Origin: Neocallimastix lanati (nom. inval.)
Lineage: Eukaryota; Neocallimastigomycota; Neocallimastigomycetes; Neocallimastigales; Neocallimastigaceae
Length of the DNA stretch: 37,500 nt
Direction of reading: 5' to 3'
Assembly (NCBI GenBank): GCA_016946835.1
Contig: JACVTC010000066.1
Span: 197,501-235,000, forward strand
Shown here piece by piece: positions 11,343 through 20,709 of the stretch. The position numbers were made by a program, and so were the translations under genes. The notes under the pieces were generated by a model. It did no database searches. It saw only the letters and a list, made by a program, of their open reading frames with translations, and was not told the origin of the DNA. Position 1 is the first letter of the stretch. Each line of letters starts with the position of its first letter.

Positions 11343-13060
11343 ATGGATTTTAATTTAGAAAATTTATCTCCAAGAGAATTTAAAGTAAAATATGAAGAAG
11401 ATAATAAAATATATAATATTGTTTTATCAAATAAAAAAGATGATAAATTAATTGTTAAAATATTTCAAATTAATTCATTTCCATTAGAAAGTTATGAAAA
11501 TGAATTTTCAAAGGAAGATTTGGATAAGATAACAACGTATTTTAGAATGTTTGAAAATATAGATGATCTTTTCCCTGAATTAATAGATAAAATAGAAAAA
11601 AAGGAGTACAAAATTATTGTAAAAGATGATTTATTACTTCTCCATTTTTGTATAAATATAAGAAATGTTCAAAATCCAATGTTACCTATTAAAAAATTAA
11701 ATATTTCTTTACCCTCAACTGTTGATTCTTTATGTGAAGTAGTCAATAAAATTTTAGAAGATAATGCTAAATTGAAAAAAGAAATTAATGAATTAAGAAG
11801 TGAAGTTTTAATTTTGAAAGAAGAAAAAGAAAAAAGAGATAAAAAAGAAAAAGAAAAAGAAGAAATAATTAATAAAAACTTTAAAGATTCATCTATTATT
11901 ACAAATTATGAAGATAAATGTATGATATTAAATTGGATTAGACCAAATGTTTCAATTAAATTAGAATTATTGTATAAAGTGTCTAGAGATGGTGATAGAA
12001 CTTCTACCTTTTTCCAAAAAGTATCAGGAAAAACCCCAACTTTATTGATTGTTAAAACCACTGGTGGTTATAAATTTGGAGGATTTACCTCTAGAGAATG
12101 GATTATGAACAATAATTATTATTCTGATAATTCAGCTTTTATTTTTTCAATTAATAATAGAAAGAAATATGAAATTAAAAGTGGAAATTCATCCAATGCT
12201 ATATATGGATGCTCAGGATACATTGCTTTTGGAGGTGGACATGATTTCATTATATATGACGATTGTACAAGAAAGAATAATCCGTCAAATTTTGGACATA
12301 CTTATAATAATGCTTCTAATAATGAATTAATGGGTGGTAGCAATTCATTTACAGTCAAAGAATTTGAAGTTTATCATGTGATATTTTAATAAAAATATTA
12401 TATATAATATTTATATTATATATATATATACATATATATATTTTACAAATTAGTAATTAAATGATATAAGAAACAATAATATTTATTGAAATTTATTCAA
12501 ATTATATTATTATAATAAAATATATAAATAAGTGTTAATCTCTTTATGACTTTTTAATATAATATTTTTATTTTTAATTAATAATAATATTTATCTTTAA
12601 AATTTATTAATTAAAATTAAAAAGTTATTTTTTAAATTTATATAATAGTTGTTTAGTTGTTATTTATTAATTTACTTTAGATATTATTAATAATGGATTA
12701 ATTTTTATGCTAACATTAAATCAAATATATATTTTTATTATAATATATATTCTAATTTTTTTTATTATTAATATTTAATTAATATCATTATTATTCTATA
12801 TTATTGATTAACACTTTCAATGTATAAAAGAGTAATGATTTAAATTATTTTTTATGTCCTTTGTAAGATTTTTGTGTGCATGTATATTTCACAATAAGTA
12901 TTTATTAATCATTCGATACTTATTAAAATAAATAAATCAATAATTATTATTATAAACCTTTCGAAAAGAAATCGTCAAGTATAATCAATTTTAAATATTA
13001 AGTGTCTATTCAAATAAATTATTATCTTAATATACTAATTAATTACTAGTATATAAGATT
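10500..13060. repeat. Tandem segmental duplication, copy A
   Basis: Left unit of a direct duplication holding one TLDc gene plus about 0.85 kb upstream and 0.65 kb downstream. It ends with a block (AAGTGTCTATTCAAATAAAT) that is also found at the end of copy B. It carries about 200 bp (roughly 12690-12910) absent from copy B. Confidence 0.8.
11343..12389 (+). CDS. TLDc-domain protein, tandem paralogue A
   Basis: Single-exon gene of 348 residues. Residues 191-348 form a TLDc domain: LLYKVSRDGDRTSTFFQKVSGKT, split by eye into LLYKVSRDG and FFQKVSGKTPTLLIVKTT, then YKFGGFTSREW, SDNSAFIFSINN, the FGGGHDFIIYDDC block and a closing FTVKEFEVYHVI. A Lys/Glu-rich coiled coil occupies about 136-180. 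Residues 1-130 are an N-terminal region I do not recognise (FRMFENIDDLFPELIDKIEKKEY). TLDc proteins such as OXR1, NCOA7 and TBC1D24 are linked to oxidative-stress resistance and V-ATPase binding; whether this holds for this lineage-type protein is inference. ATG 11343 follows an in-frame AT-rich leader and starts the region conserved with paralogue B. Codons are A/T-ending (Lys almost always AAA), unlike the phosphorylase. About 91% identical to paralogue B by manual count. Confidence 0.9.
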   Translation: MDFNLENLSPREFKVKYEEDNKIYNIVLSNKKDDKLIVKIFQINSFPLESYENEFSKEDLDKITTYFRMFENIDDLFPELIDKIEKKEYKIIVKDDLLLLHFCINIRNVQNPMLPIKKLNISLPSTVDSLCEVVNKILEDNAKLKKEINELRSEVLILKEEKEKRDKKEKEKEEIINKNFKDSSIITNYEDKCMILNWIRPNVSIKLELLYKVSRDGDRTSTFFQKVSGKTPTLLIVKTTGGYKFGGFTSREWIMNNNYYSDNSAFIFSINNRKKYEIKSGNSSNAIYGCSGYIAFGGGHDFIIYDDCTRKNNPSNFGHTYNNASNNELMGGSNSFTVKEFEVYHVIF

Positions 13061-13751
13061 AGTTTGCGCTGAAAATGCAGTAAAGACAGGCTAGCAGGGC
13101 CACTCTGCAATCCCTACAAAATACGGAACAGTCGATAAAATTGAATATATATTAAATTTAATAAAGAAAATTACCATAGTTTCATTTATAATATATAATT
13201 ATTAATCAATTAATAATATGTCATATATATATATTATAGATATATTTTATTTTAAATAATTATAAAAATAACTAGGATTATATTGTAATATTATTATCAT
13301 GGATTATATTAGTAAAAGTATATATAATATATAATAATAAGAAAATATAAAATATTTAAAAAAAAAAATTTTTTTTTTATTTTTTTTTTAAAAAATAAAA
13401 TGAATATATTTAGAAGTGGAGTATTCATCTAACAAAATTAATTTGTATTTTTTTTTTTTTTTTTTTATTAAAATTTAAATTGATAAACTTCACATTCTTA
13501 TTATTATTTGTATTACATTTTTTCGTACGTCATTGTAATAAAGGAAAAAAATAAAGATGAAAATTGAAAAAAATTGAAATAAATTTATAAAATTTTGATT
13601 ATTCAATTTGTAGTAATCCATGAAGTTTATATATTCTAATCATTCTTTATATTTTTATTTATCCATTATTATATTATTATTTAAACTATAAAATATATAT
13701 AAATATATATATTAATTATGTTAACTTTAAAAAAAATAAATATTATTGAAG

Positions 13752-13794
<43 letters not shown>

Positions 13795-13894
13795 TTCTGA
13801 AATAAAAAATTAAAAAAAAAAATATTATTATAAAAAAAGAAAAATATTTAATATTATATATATTATAATAATATAAAAAATAGACAAGAGAATA
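12390..13894. other. Region between the two TLDc genes
   Basis: AT-rich. It contains the downstream flank of copy A, a short LINE 3'-end remnant at 13060-13130, and the upstream flank of copy B, which includes a 36-T tract at 13754-13789. No gene is seen. Confidence 0.7.
13060..13130 (+). pseudogene. Short LINE 3'-end remnant between the TLDc copies
   Basis: The sequence AGACAGGCTAGCAGGGCCAC reads RQASRA, as in the C-terminus of LINE copy B (RQASRAS near 8130), and matches copy C near 10255-10280 at nucleotide level. Its base composition is clearly richer in G/C than its surroundings. It is cut off at both ends. Confidence 0.6.
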
Positions 13895-14935
13895 ATGGAT
13901 TTTAATTTAGAAAATTTATCTCCAAGAGAATTTAAAGTAAAATATGAAAAAGATAATAAAATATATAATATTGTTTTATCAAATAAAAAAATTAATAAAT
14001 TAATTGTTAAAATATTTCAAATTAATTCATTTCCATTAGAAAGTTATGAAAATGAATTTTCAAAGGAAGATTTGGATAAGATAACAACATATTTTAGAAT
14101 GTTTGAGAATGTAGATGATCTTTTCCCTGAATTAATAGATAAAATAGAAAAAAAGGAGTACAAAATTATTGTAAAAGATGATTTATTACTTCTCCATTTT
14201 TGTATAAATATAAGAAATGTTCAAAATCCTATGTTACCTATTAAAAAATTAAATATTTCTTTACCCTCAACTGTTGATTCTTTATGTGAAGTAGTCAATA
14301 AAATTTTAGAAGATAATGCTAAAATGAAAAAAGAAATTAATGAATTAAGAAGTGAAATTTTAATTTTGAAAGAAGAAAAAGAAAAAAGAGATAATAAAGA
14401 AAATGAAAAAGAGGAAATAATTAATAAAAACTTTAATGATTCAACTATTGTTACAAATTATGAAGATAAATGTATGATATTAAATTGGATTAGACCAAAT
14501 GTTTCAATTAAATTAGAATTATTGTATAAAGTGTCTAGAGATGGTGATAGAATTTCTACTTTTTTCCAAAAAGTATCAGGAAAAACCCCAACTTTATTGA
14601 TTGTTAAAACCACACATGGTTATAAATTTGGAGGATTTACCTCTAGAGAATGGATTATGAACAATACTTATAATTCTGATAATTCAGCTTTTATTTTTTC
14701 AATTAATAATAAAAAGAAATATGAAATTAAAAGTGGAAGTTCTTCCAATGCTATATTTGGATGTTCAGAATTCTTTGCTTTTGGAGGTGATTTAATTATA
14801 TTTGACAATTGTACAACAATTGATAATTCGTCAAATTTTGGACATACATATAATAATGCTTCTAATAATGAATTAATAGGTGGTGGTAATACATTTACAG
14901 TCAAAGAATTTGAAGTTTATCATGTGATAATTTAA
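13895..14935 (+). CDS. TLDc-domain protein, tandem paralogue B
   Basis: 346 residues, intact, with the same layout as paralogue A: unassigned N-terminal region, coiled coil at about 136-180, and TLDc domain from about residue 191 to the end. Counting by eye gives some 32 substitutions and one two-residue gap. Differences cluster in the second half of the TLDc domain, where A has FGGGHDFIIYDDC and B has FGGDLIIFDNC: two residues, including the His of GGGHD, are lost in B. The N-terminal 130 residues differ at only about four positions. No stop or frameshift is present, so both copies look functional. Role is as uncertain as for A. Confidence 0.9.
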   Translation: MDFNLENLSPREFKVKYEKDNKIYNIVLSNKKINKLIVKIFQINSFPLESYENEFSKEDLDKITTYFRMFENVDDLFPELIDKIEKKEYKIIVKDDLLLLHFCINIRNVQNPMLPIKKLNISLPSTVDSLCEVVNKILEDNAKMKKEINELRSEILILKEEKEKRDNKENEKEEIINKNFNDSTIVTNYEDKCMILNWIRPNVSIKLELLYKVSRDGDRISTFFQKVSGKTPTLLIVKTTHGYKFGGFTSREWIMNNTYNSDNSAFIFSINNKKKYEIKSGSSSNAIFGCSEFFAFGGDLIIFDNCTTIDNSSNFGHTYNNASNNELIGGGNTFTVKEFEVYHVII

Positions 14936-16544
14936 TAAAAATAATATATAATATTTACATTTTATATATATATATATATATATATCTATATACATATATA
15001 TATTTTACAATTTAGTTATTAAATGATATAAGAAACAATAATATTAAACAATAATATTATTGAAATTTATTCAAATGATATTACTATAATATAATATATA
15101 AATAGGTGTTAATCTCTTTATGACTTTTTCATATAATATTTTTATTTTTAATTAATAATAATATTTATCTTTAAAATTTATTAATTAAAATTAAAAAGTT
15201 ATTTTTTTTTAAATATATCCTCTACCCGAGGTGCTTTCTGTGCCTTGTCATTGAGATATTTGTTGCATCTTTCATCTGTTGTATCCCATGCCCACCAAAT
15301 ATGTTGCATAATAGTTGTTTAGTTGTTATTTATTAATTTACTTTAAATATTATTAATAATAGATTAATTTTTACGATACTTATTAAAATAAATAAATAAA
15401 TAAATAAATATTATTATAAACTTTTCGAAAAGAAATTGTCAAGCATAATCAATTTTAAATATTAAGTGTCTATTCAAATAAATTGTTATCTTATATCTTA
15501 ATTAATTATTATTGAATTGTTGATATATAATTCGACGTATTGACCTGGTAATATTTAAGATTTAAAAAAAAAAAAAAAATTTCCTTTCCTTATTTTAACA
15601 TTAAATAATTGAAATTACTTTAAATATGATGCCATTAATGGATAAAGTACATATTAAAAATTAGGTGGATATCATCCATTTTAATAAAAATGAAATTATG
15701 GATGATACAGTAATTGATTGTGATGACTTTCTAAATATATGTTAGAGAGTGCATATTTTACTCCTTCTTATACTACTATATTTTAAGGCCACTTCTACTT
15801 CTATATTCTAGATTATTTATATTACTATTTCAGGCTACTTCTACTACTATTCCAGACTAATTCTACAACCAAGTGAGAATTACTTCCACCGATATTTCGG
15901 CAACTCTTGCTACTACTATTTAAAGATCTCTTCTAATAATTTTCCTGGTTTTAATTATCCCTATCTGTCATTCATTTATCAATTACTATAACAATTAATT
16001 TTACCTCTACTCTTGGATTTTTGTTGTGTTTTACCAAATTTTTTCTTTTGTTTAATCATCTTTTCCAAATATATATATATATATATTTTTTTTTTTTGAT
16101 TTATTCTTTTAAAATATTTCTTTTCTTTATAAAAAAAAAAATAAAAAAAAAAAGTCTTACTTGGCTTTCTAAAGCATCGAGAGTTGGACTCTGATTTCAT
16201 AATACTTCAACATTAAGATTACCTTGATAATTAATTTGTTATTCTTTTTGATATTAACAATAAGTTAGTTAATATAAAAAACCTTAACAATATTACCTCC
16301 TTTAATTGAATACTTCGATTCTAACAATTAACCTAATCATTGTTGAAGAACTAAGGAAATTTACCGTGTAAGACTTTAACAAATTACAAATTTGTTGGTC
16401 CAATACTTCGTAATTTGGTTTTCTTAACAAACCAAATATTTTTATTTTCGACTTTCAAATTCAAAAAATTATTGGTTTGCTTAATCAATTCAATTGTTCT
16501 ACCAATAAAAGATATAAATAATATTAATAACGCTACATATAAGG
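14936..16544. other. Downstream of TLDc gene B; AT-rich with a low-complexity Thr/Ser-like stretch
   Basis: Contains the end of duplication copy B and the 89-bp insert. From about 15740 to 15960 there is a run of degenerate TACTTCTACTACTATT-like units that would read Thr/Ser-rich; this could be an eroded spacer at the N-terminal side of the gag remnant, but stops interrupt it. The minus-strand open frame 15979-16200 is not credible. Confidence 0.5.
15219..15307 (-). other. 89-bp GC-richer segment present only in duplication copy B
   Basis: Compared with copy A (around 12645), the sequence between AAATATAT and ATAATAGTTGTTTAG is extra. It is nearly half G/C in surroundings that are almost pure A/T. 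On the minus strand one frame is open throughout and reads WWAWDTTDERCNKYLND, which looks like real protein sequence although I do not recognise the family. It may be a fragment of a mobile element captured after the duplication, or a piece lost from copy A. Confidence 0.65.
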
Positions 16545-17240
16545 ATTTGATGGTGACCGTCGATTCTTTAAAGGATTTCTTGCTAAGAAGAATCTTTTTT
16601 CTATTCTTTATTCCTAACGCTTTGCTGAGGATGCAAATAAAGTTGTATATATTATTTCTTGTCTATATAGGAGAGCAATGAACTGGGCTGCTTCCTTGAT
16701 TGAAAATGAAGATCCTAGTCTTAACTATTATAATGTTTTTTGTTTGAAGATTCAAAGCTACCTTCGGAAACAATGATGCTGATGCTACTTTTACTGATAA
16801 TCTAAAATTCAAAACTATTAAACAAAGACGTTTAAGCAATATTACTAACTACATATTAAAATTTAATAAATACACCGATGGCTCTTCATGGAATGAAGAA
16901 GCTAAGATGGATGCCTTTTTATGTGAGACTACAAGACCGAATAGCTGCAAGGATTCACGAAATTTTTTACCGGCCCCAGATCCTTGTTTGCCATGCAAAC
17001 TATCTGCTTCAAGAATCGATTCTCGTATATCCAGTATATCCACTCAAAGAAACGTCTTTATCCCTCAAAATAGACCAAACATCCCTTTTAATAAAAATAG
17101 GAGAAAGAATTTAATTCCAAAAAAAAAAAAAAAAAAAAAAAAAATCATCTAAACCTAAATTCCATGGACTACTTACTAAAGAAGAAAAAGAAAGAAAAAG
17201 AAGAGAAAACCTCGGTTTATATTGTGATTGGATCTAAATA
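16545..17240 (+). pseudogene. Ty3/Gypsy-type gag remnant, frameshifted
   Basis: Short stretches match the capsid part of Ty3/Gypsy Gag in the right order but in changing frames. Near 16630-16730: AEDANKVVYIISC and AMNWAASLIENEDPSL. At 16770-16920: DADATFTDNLKFKTIKQRR, NYILKFNKYTDGSSW and NEEAKMDAFLC. At about 16930-17040, after a shift: LQDRIAARIHEIF, then a RIDSRIS-like segment typical of the end of the capsid domain. At 17160-17220: LTKEEKERKRRENLGLYC, the usual lead-in to the CCHC zinc knuckle, which is cut off after its first Cys. A 22-A tract (about 17120-17143) sits inside the former coding part. No LTR, protease or pol is visible. Confidence 0.75.
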
Positions 17241-17319
17241 CTACAAAATGTAATACTATCTTAACTCAATTGTTAGACGTATCACCAAAAGTAAAAACCA
17301 AAATTATTCAATTATTTTT

Positions 17320-17660
17320 TTATTATTCATTATTTATTATTTAATTATATATTATTCAATTTTTAATTATTTGTTATTTATTATTTATTAATAAATACTC
17401 TTTTCATTATTTATTATTTATTATTTATTATTTATTAATAAATACTCTTTTTTTATTATTTATTATTTATTAATAAATACTCTTATATTTATTATTTATT
17501 ATTTATTAATAAATACCCTTTTTATTATTTATTATTTATTATTTATTAATAAATACTCTTATATTTATTATTTATTATTTATTAATAAATACTCTTTTTA
17601 TTATTAATTATTAATAATTAATACTCTCTTTTTATTATTTATTATATATTATTTATTAGT
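17320..17660. repeat. Heptanucleotide (TTTATTA)n array 3 with ACTCTT boundary motifs
   Basis: Short runs of TTTATTA are separated about every 35-45 bp by ATTAATAAATACTCTT, which occurs six or more times (for example near 17390, 17430, 17470, 17550 and 17585) with small variants (CCCTT, AATTAATACTCTC). Orientation is the reverse of array 1. Confidence 0.85.
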
Positions 17661-18659
17661 ATAATTAATTTTTTTTTCTCCTTTTTTAATTTAAAAAAAA
17701 TCCACTTTTTTGACTATTTATTTAAATTATTATTTATTTATTTATTTAAATAATAATTATACATTCATTTATTTAGTTCAATTGGTTATCCTATTGAAGA
17801 AGTAACCAAAACATTACAGTATACTCTAATATATTAGAATTATATATTAGAATTGTATTAAATCAAAGAATATTAATATAAAAAAACGAAAATTTCTCTT
17901 TTTTCAAAAAATTAAAAAACACAAAATAGTTTAAGGTTACACATATGTAACCATGACAGCCAATAAATATAAAATATTTTTTGTATATTTTTATAAAAAT
18001 AGTGAAAAAAAATTTTTTTATTTTCATCCATAAAAAAACTTGAAAATAAGAAAAAAAATTTGATTTTATTTATTATTATTATAAATATATTGAATAATAT
18101 AAACAGAATATATTTATAATATATTTATATTTAATTATAACATAATATTTATTATAATATATTTATATAATTTAGTATATATTGTAGTATATTCAAAACG
18201 TATATAAATAATATATTTATTATAATAATATATTAAATCAATTTTCCTTTCTTTTAAATAGTTTAAAATTTTAATTAATAGAAAAATTAATGAATAAAAA
18301 ATGAAAAAATGAAAAAAAAGTAATTTGAATTAATTTGTTATTTATAATTTATATATATTATAGTATAAAGCATTATATAAATAATATATACACTGAATAG
18401 AATACAGAATATATTAACTTTTATTATTGCTTTTGTATATAATTAATTTATTTTTTAATTAAAGTCTAACAAATAATATATTATAATCGAATATAATATA
18501 TTTTGTTAATACAAATATTCCAAATATTGAAAAGTTTAAAATCAGATCTATTACTAATTAATATATAGAAAAAGGATTATTTTTAATATATTGCAATATA
18601 TACTACATAATATTAATGACTAAAACAAATATATTAATATATAAATATTTTATATTGAA

Positions 18660-18830
18660 AAAACCATTAAATAATATAAAATAAATATTAATGAATAAAT
18701 GAAAAACAAATAAATAATTAGCAAATAATTAAATAATGTTAATGAATGAATAAATAAACAAATAAAAACTAATTAATTAATAAATAATTGAATAAATAAA
18801 TAAATAATAAATAAATATAATATTAATGAA

Positions 18831-18861
<31 letters not shown>

Positions 18862-18935
18862 ATATATAAATATAATATTAATGAATAAATAAATAATAAA
18901 TAAATAAATATAATATTAATGAATAAATGAATTAT
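18660..18935. repeat. (AAAT)n-rich block with a repeated ATATAATATTAATGAATAA unit
   Basis: ATAATATTAATGAATAAAT recurs near 18820, 18875 and 18910, separated by AAAT tetramer runs. Confidence 0.75.
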
Positions 18936-19235
18936 TTTTTTTTCTTTTATAATGAACTATATTAAATTAGTAAACTAGTACTTAACTTTCTACCAAGAAT
19001 TTTCAATTTAAATATAGGAGAAGAAGAGACAAACTTTCTCAAAGCAACTTTTTATTTGAAAAAGTTATTTTCTTTCTATTTCAGTGATATATTTATATGT
19101 TCAATATAATTTAATTATAATAATAATCTATTTGACTTTTATTAAATATTTAATTTATCATAGGAAGCTTTATATCTTTTTTTTTTTTTTTTTTTTTTTA
19201 ATTGATATTTTAATTCAAAAATAGTCATTTAGAGT

Positions 19236-19274
19236 AAAAATAATAATAATAATAAATAATATAGACTATAATAG

Positions 19275-19306
<32 letters not shown>

Positions 19307-19342
19307 TAATAATAATAATAATAAATAATAATAATAATAATA

Positions 19343-19382
<40 letters not shown>

Positions 19383-19442
19383 GTAATAATAATAATAATA
19401 ATAATAAATAATAATAATAATAATAATAATTATAATAATAAT
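19236..19442. repeat. Interrupted (AAT)n trinucleotide microsatellite
   Basis: About 200 bp of AAT/ATA repeats, with AAATAAT interruptions at irregular spacing. The minus-strand open frame through it (Ile/Tyr only) is not a gene. Confidence 0.9.
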
Positions 19443-20709
19443 AAAAGGAAGCATAATTTAAAAGATTAAATAATTAATTAATAAATTATTAACTATTTAA
19501 TAATTAAAAGAATTCAATTTTATCAGATAATAATACTGTATCAATTAGTTTAAAAAATTTTTTATTAATTATGAATAAATAATATATATTATATGTAATT
19601 ATATTCATTATTAATTAATTATGTTAATATTATTATTTATGATTTAAAGAATATTAATTAAATAAATTTTTTTTTTATTCATTTATTTTTAATAATTTTT
19701 TTTCTTTATTTATTTTAATTTTTATATTTTTTTTATACAAAATTTTTGAAAGATTATAAATAATAATTAATCAATTATTACCAAGTAATAATTATTACTT
19801 TTTTTTTTTCTCTTTCTTTCTTTCATTTTACTTTTTTCCTTTTCATAATATACTTTTAAATTGAAATTAATTTATATTCTTAAAAAATTATTTAAATATT
19901 TAATTATTTTTTATAATTTAATTATTAATTATTTTTTGATAAAAATAATTGTAAACGATTATATATATAATTAATAGATTTAAATTAATTAAAAGAAGAA
20001 ATTTTATAAAAAAAAGTAATTAATAAAGGAAATATAAAAGAAGTAATATTAACAACAATATTAATAATCAAAAAAAAAAAAAAAAAAAAAATAAAAAAAA
20101 AAAAATAAAAAAGAAAGAAGAGGAAATATTATTGATATAATTAAAATTAAAGATTTTATGAAATTATTAATTTTTAAAAGGTATAAAAGTTGTAAATATT
20201 TAAATATAAATATAAAATTTAAAACTATAAATAATTGATAACAATTTTAAGAAAAATATTATAATACTAATGTATCCTGCTTTATTTATTAATATATAAT
20301 AAATATAATATTATTTATATATAACTATTAATTTTTTAAATAATAATTTTTCAAAACATGATATATACAGTAATTTTTAATTATACGCTTTATTTGTTGT
20401 ATAGTTTTTTTTTAATAATAATCAACGTTTATTATTGTATCATTTTTTATTTACTTTTTTTTTTTTGTTTTGTGTTATATTGAAATCTTTAATATCAACA
20501 CAATAAAATTATAATAACGGGATAATATATAATACTAATAAAATAATTTAAAACCAAAAAAAAAAAAAAAAAATAATAGTATACAAATAGTTTAAAAAAT
20601 AATATATATATGTATATATAAAAAGCAAGTGAAATAATATTGTATTCAATATTTTGATTAATAATTATTTAAAATCGAAAATTATTTAAATTTTAAATCA
20701 TATAAAAAA

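Larger units (their letters stand above)
13310..15540. repeat. Tandem segmental duplication, copy B
   Basis: Right unit, same orientation; the ATG-to-ATG distance to copy A is 2552 bp. It matches copy A upstream (from about 13310), through the gene, and downstream to about 15530. Differences include a long poly(T) at 13754-13789, loss of about 200 bp downstream of the gene, and an extra 89-bp segment at 15219-15307. Confidence 0.8.
17241..20709. other. Gene-free AT-rich repeat region
   Basis: About 3.5 kb with no credible gene. It holds heptamer array 3, an (AAAT)n block with a repeated TATAATATTAATGAATAAATAA unit, a long (AAT)n microsatellite and several homopolymers. The 150 bases before 20710 include TATATATA-type sequence and would contain the CLASP promoter. 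Confidence 0.75.

Noticed and set aside
17934-17951. Short hairpin GGTTAC-ACATAT-GTAACC
   Set aside because: Six-base stem, isolated, with no neighbouring gene or repeated copy.
19266-19454. Minus-strand Ile/Tyr open frame
   Set aside because: Direct translation of an (AAT)n microsatellite.
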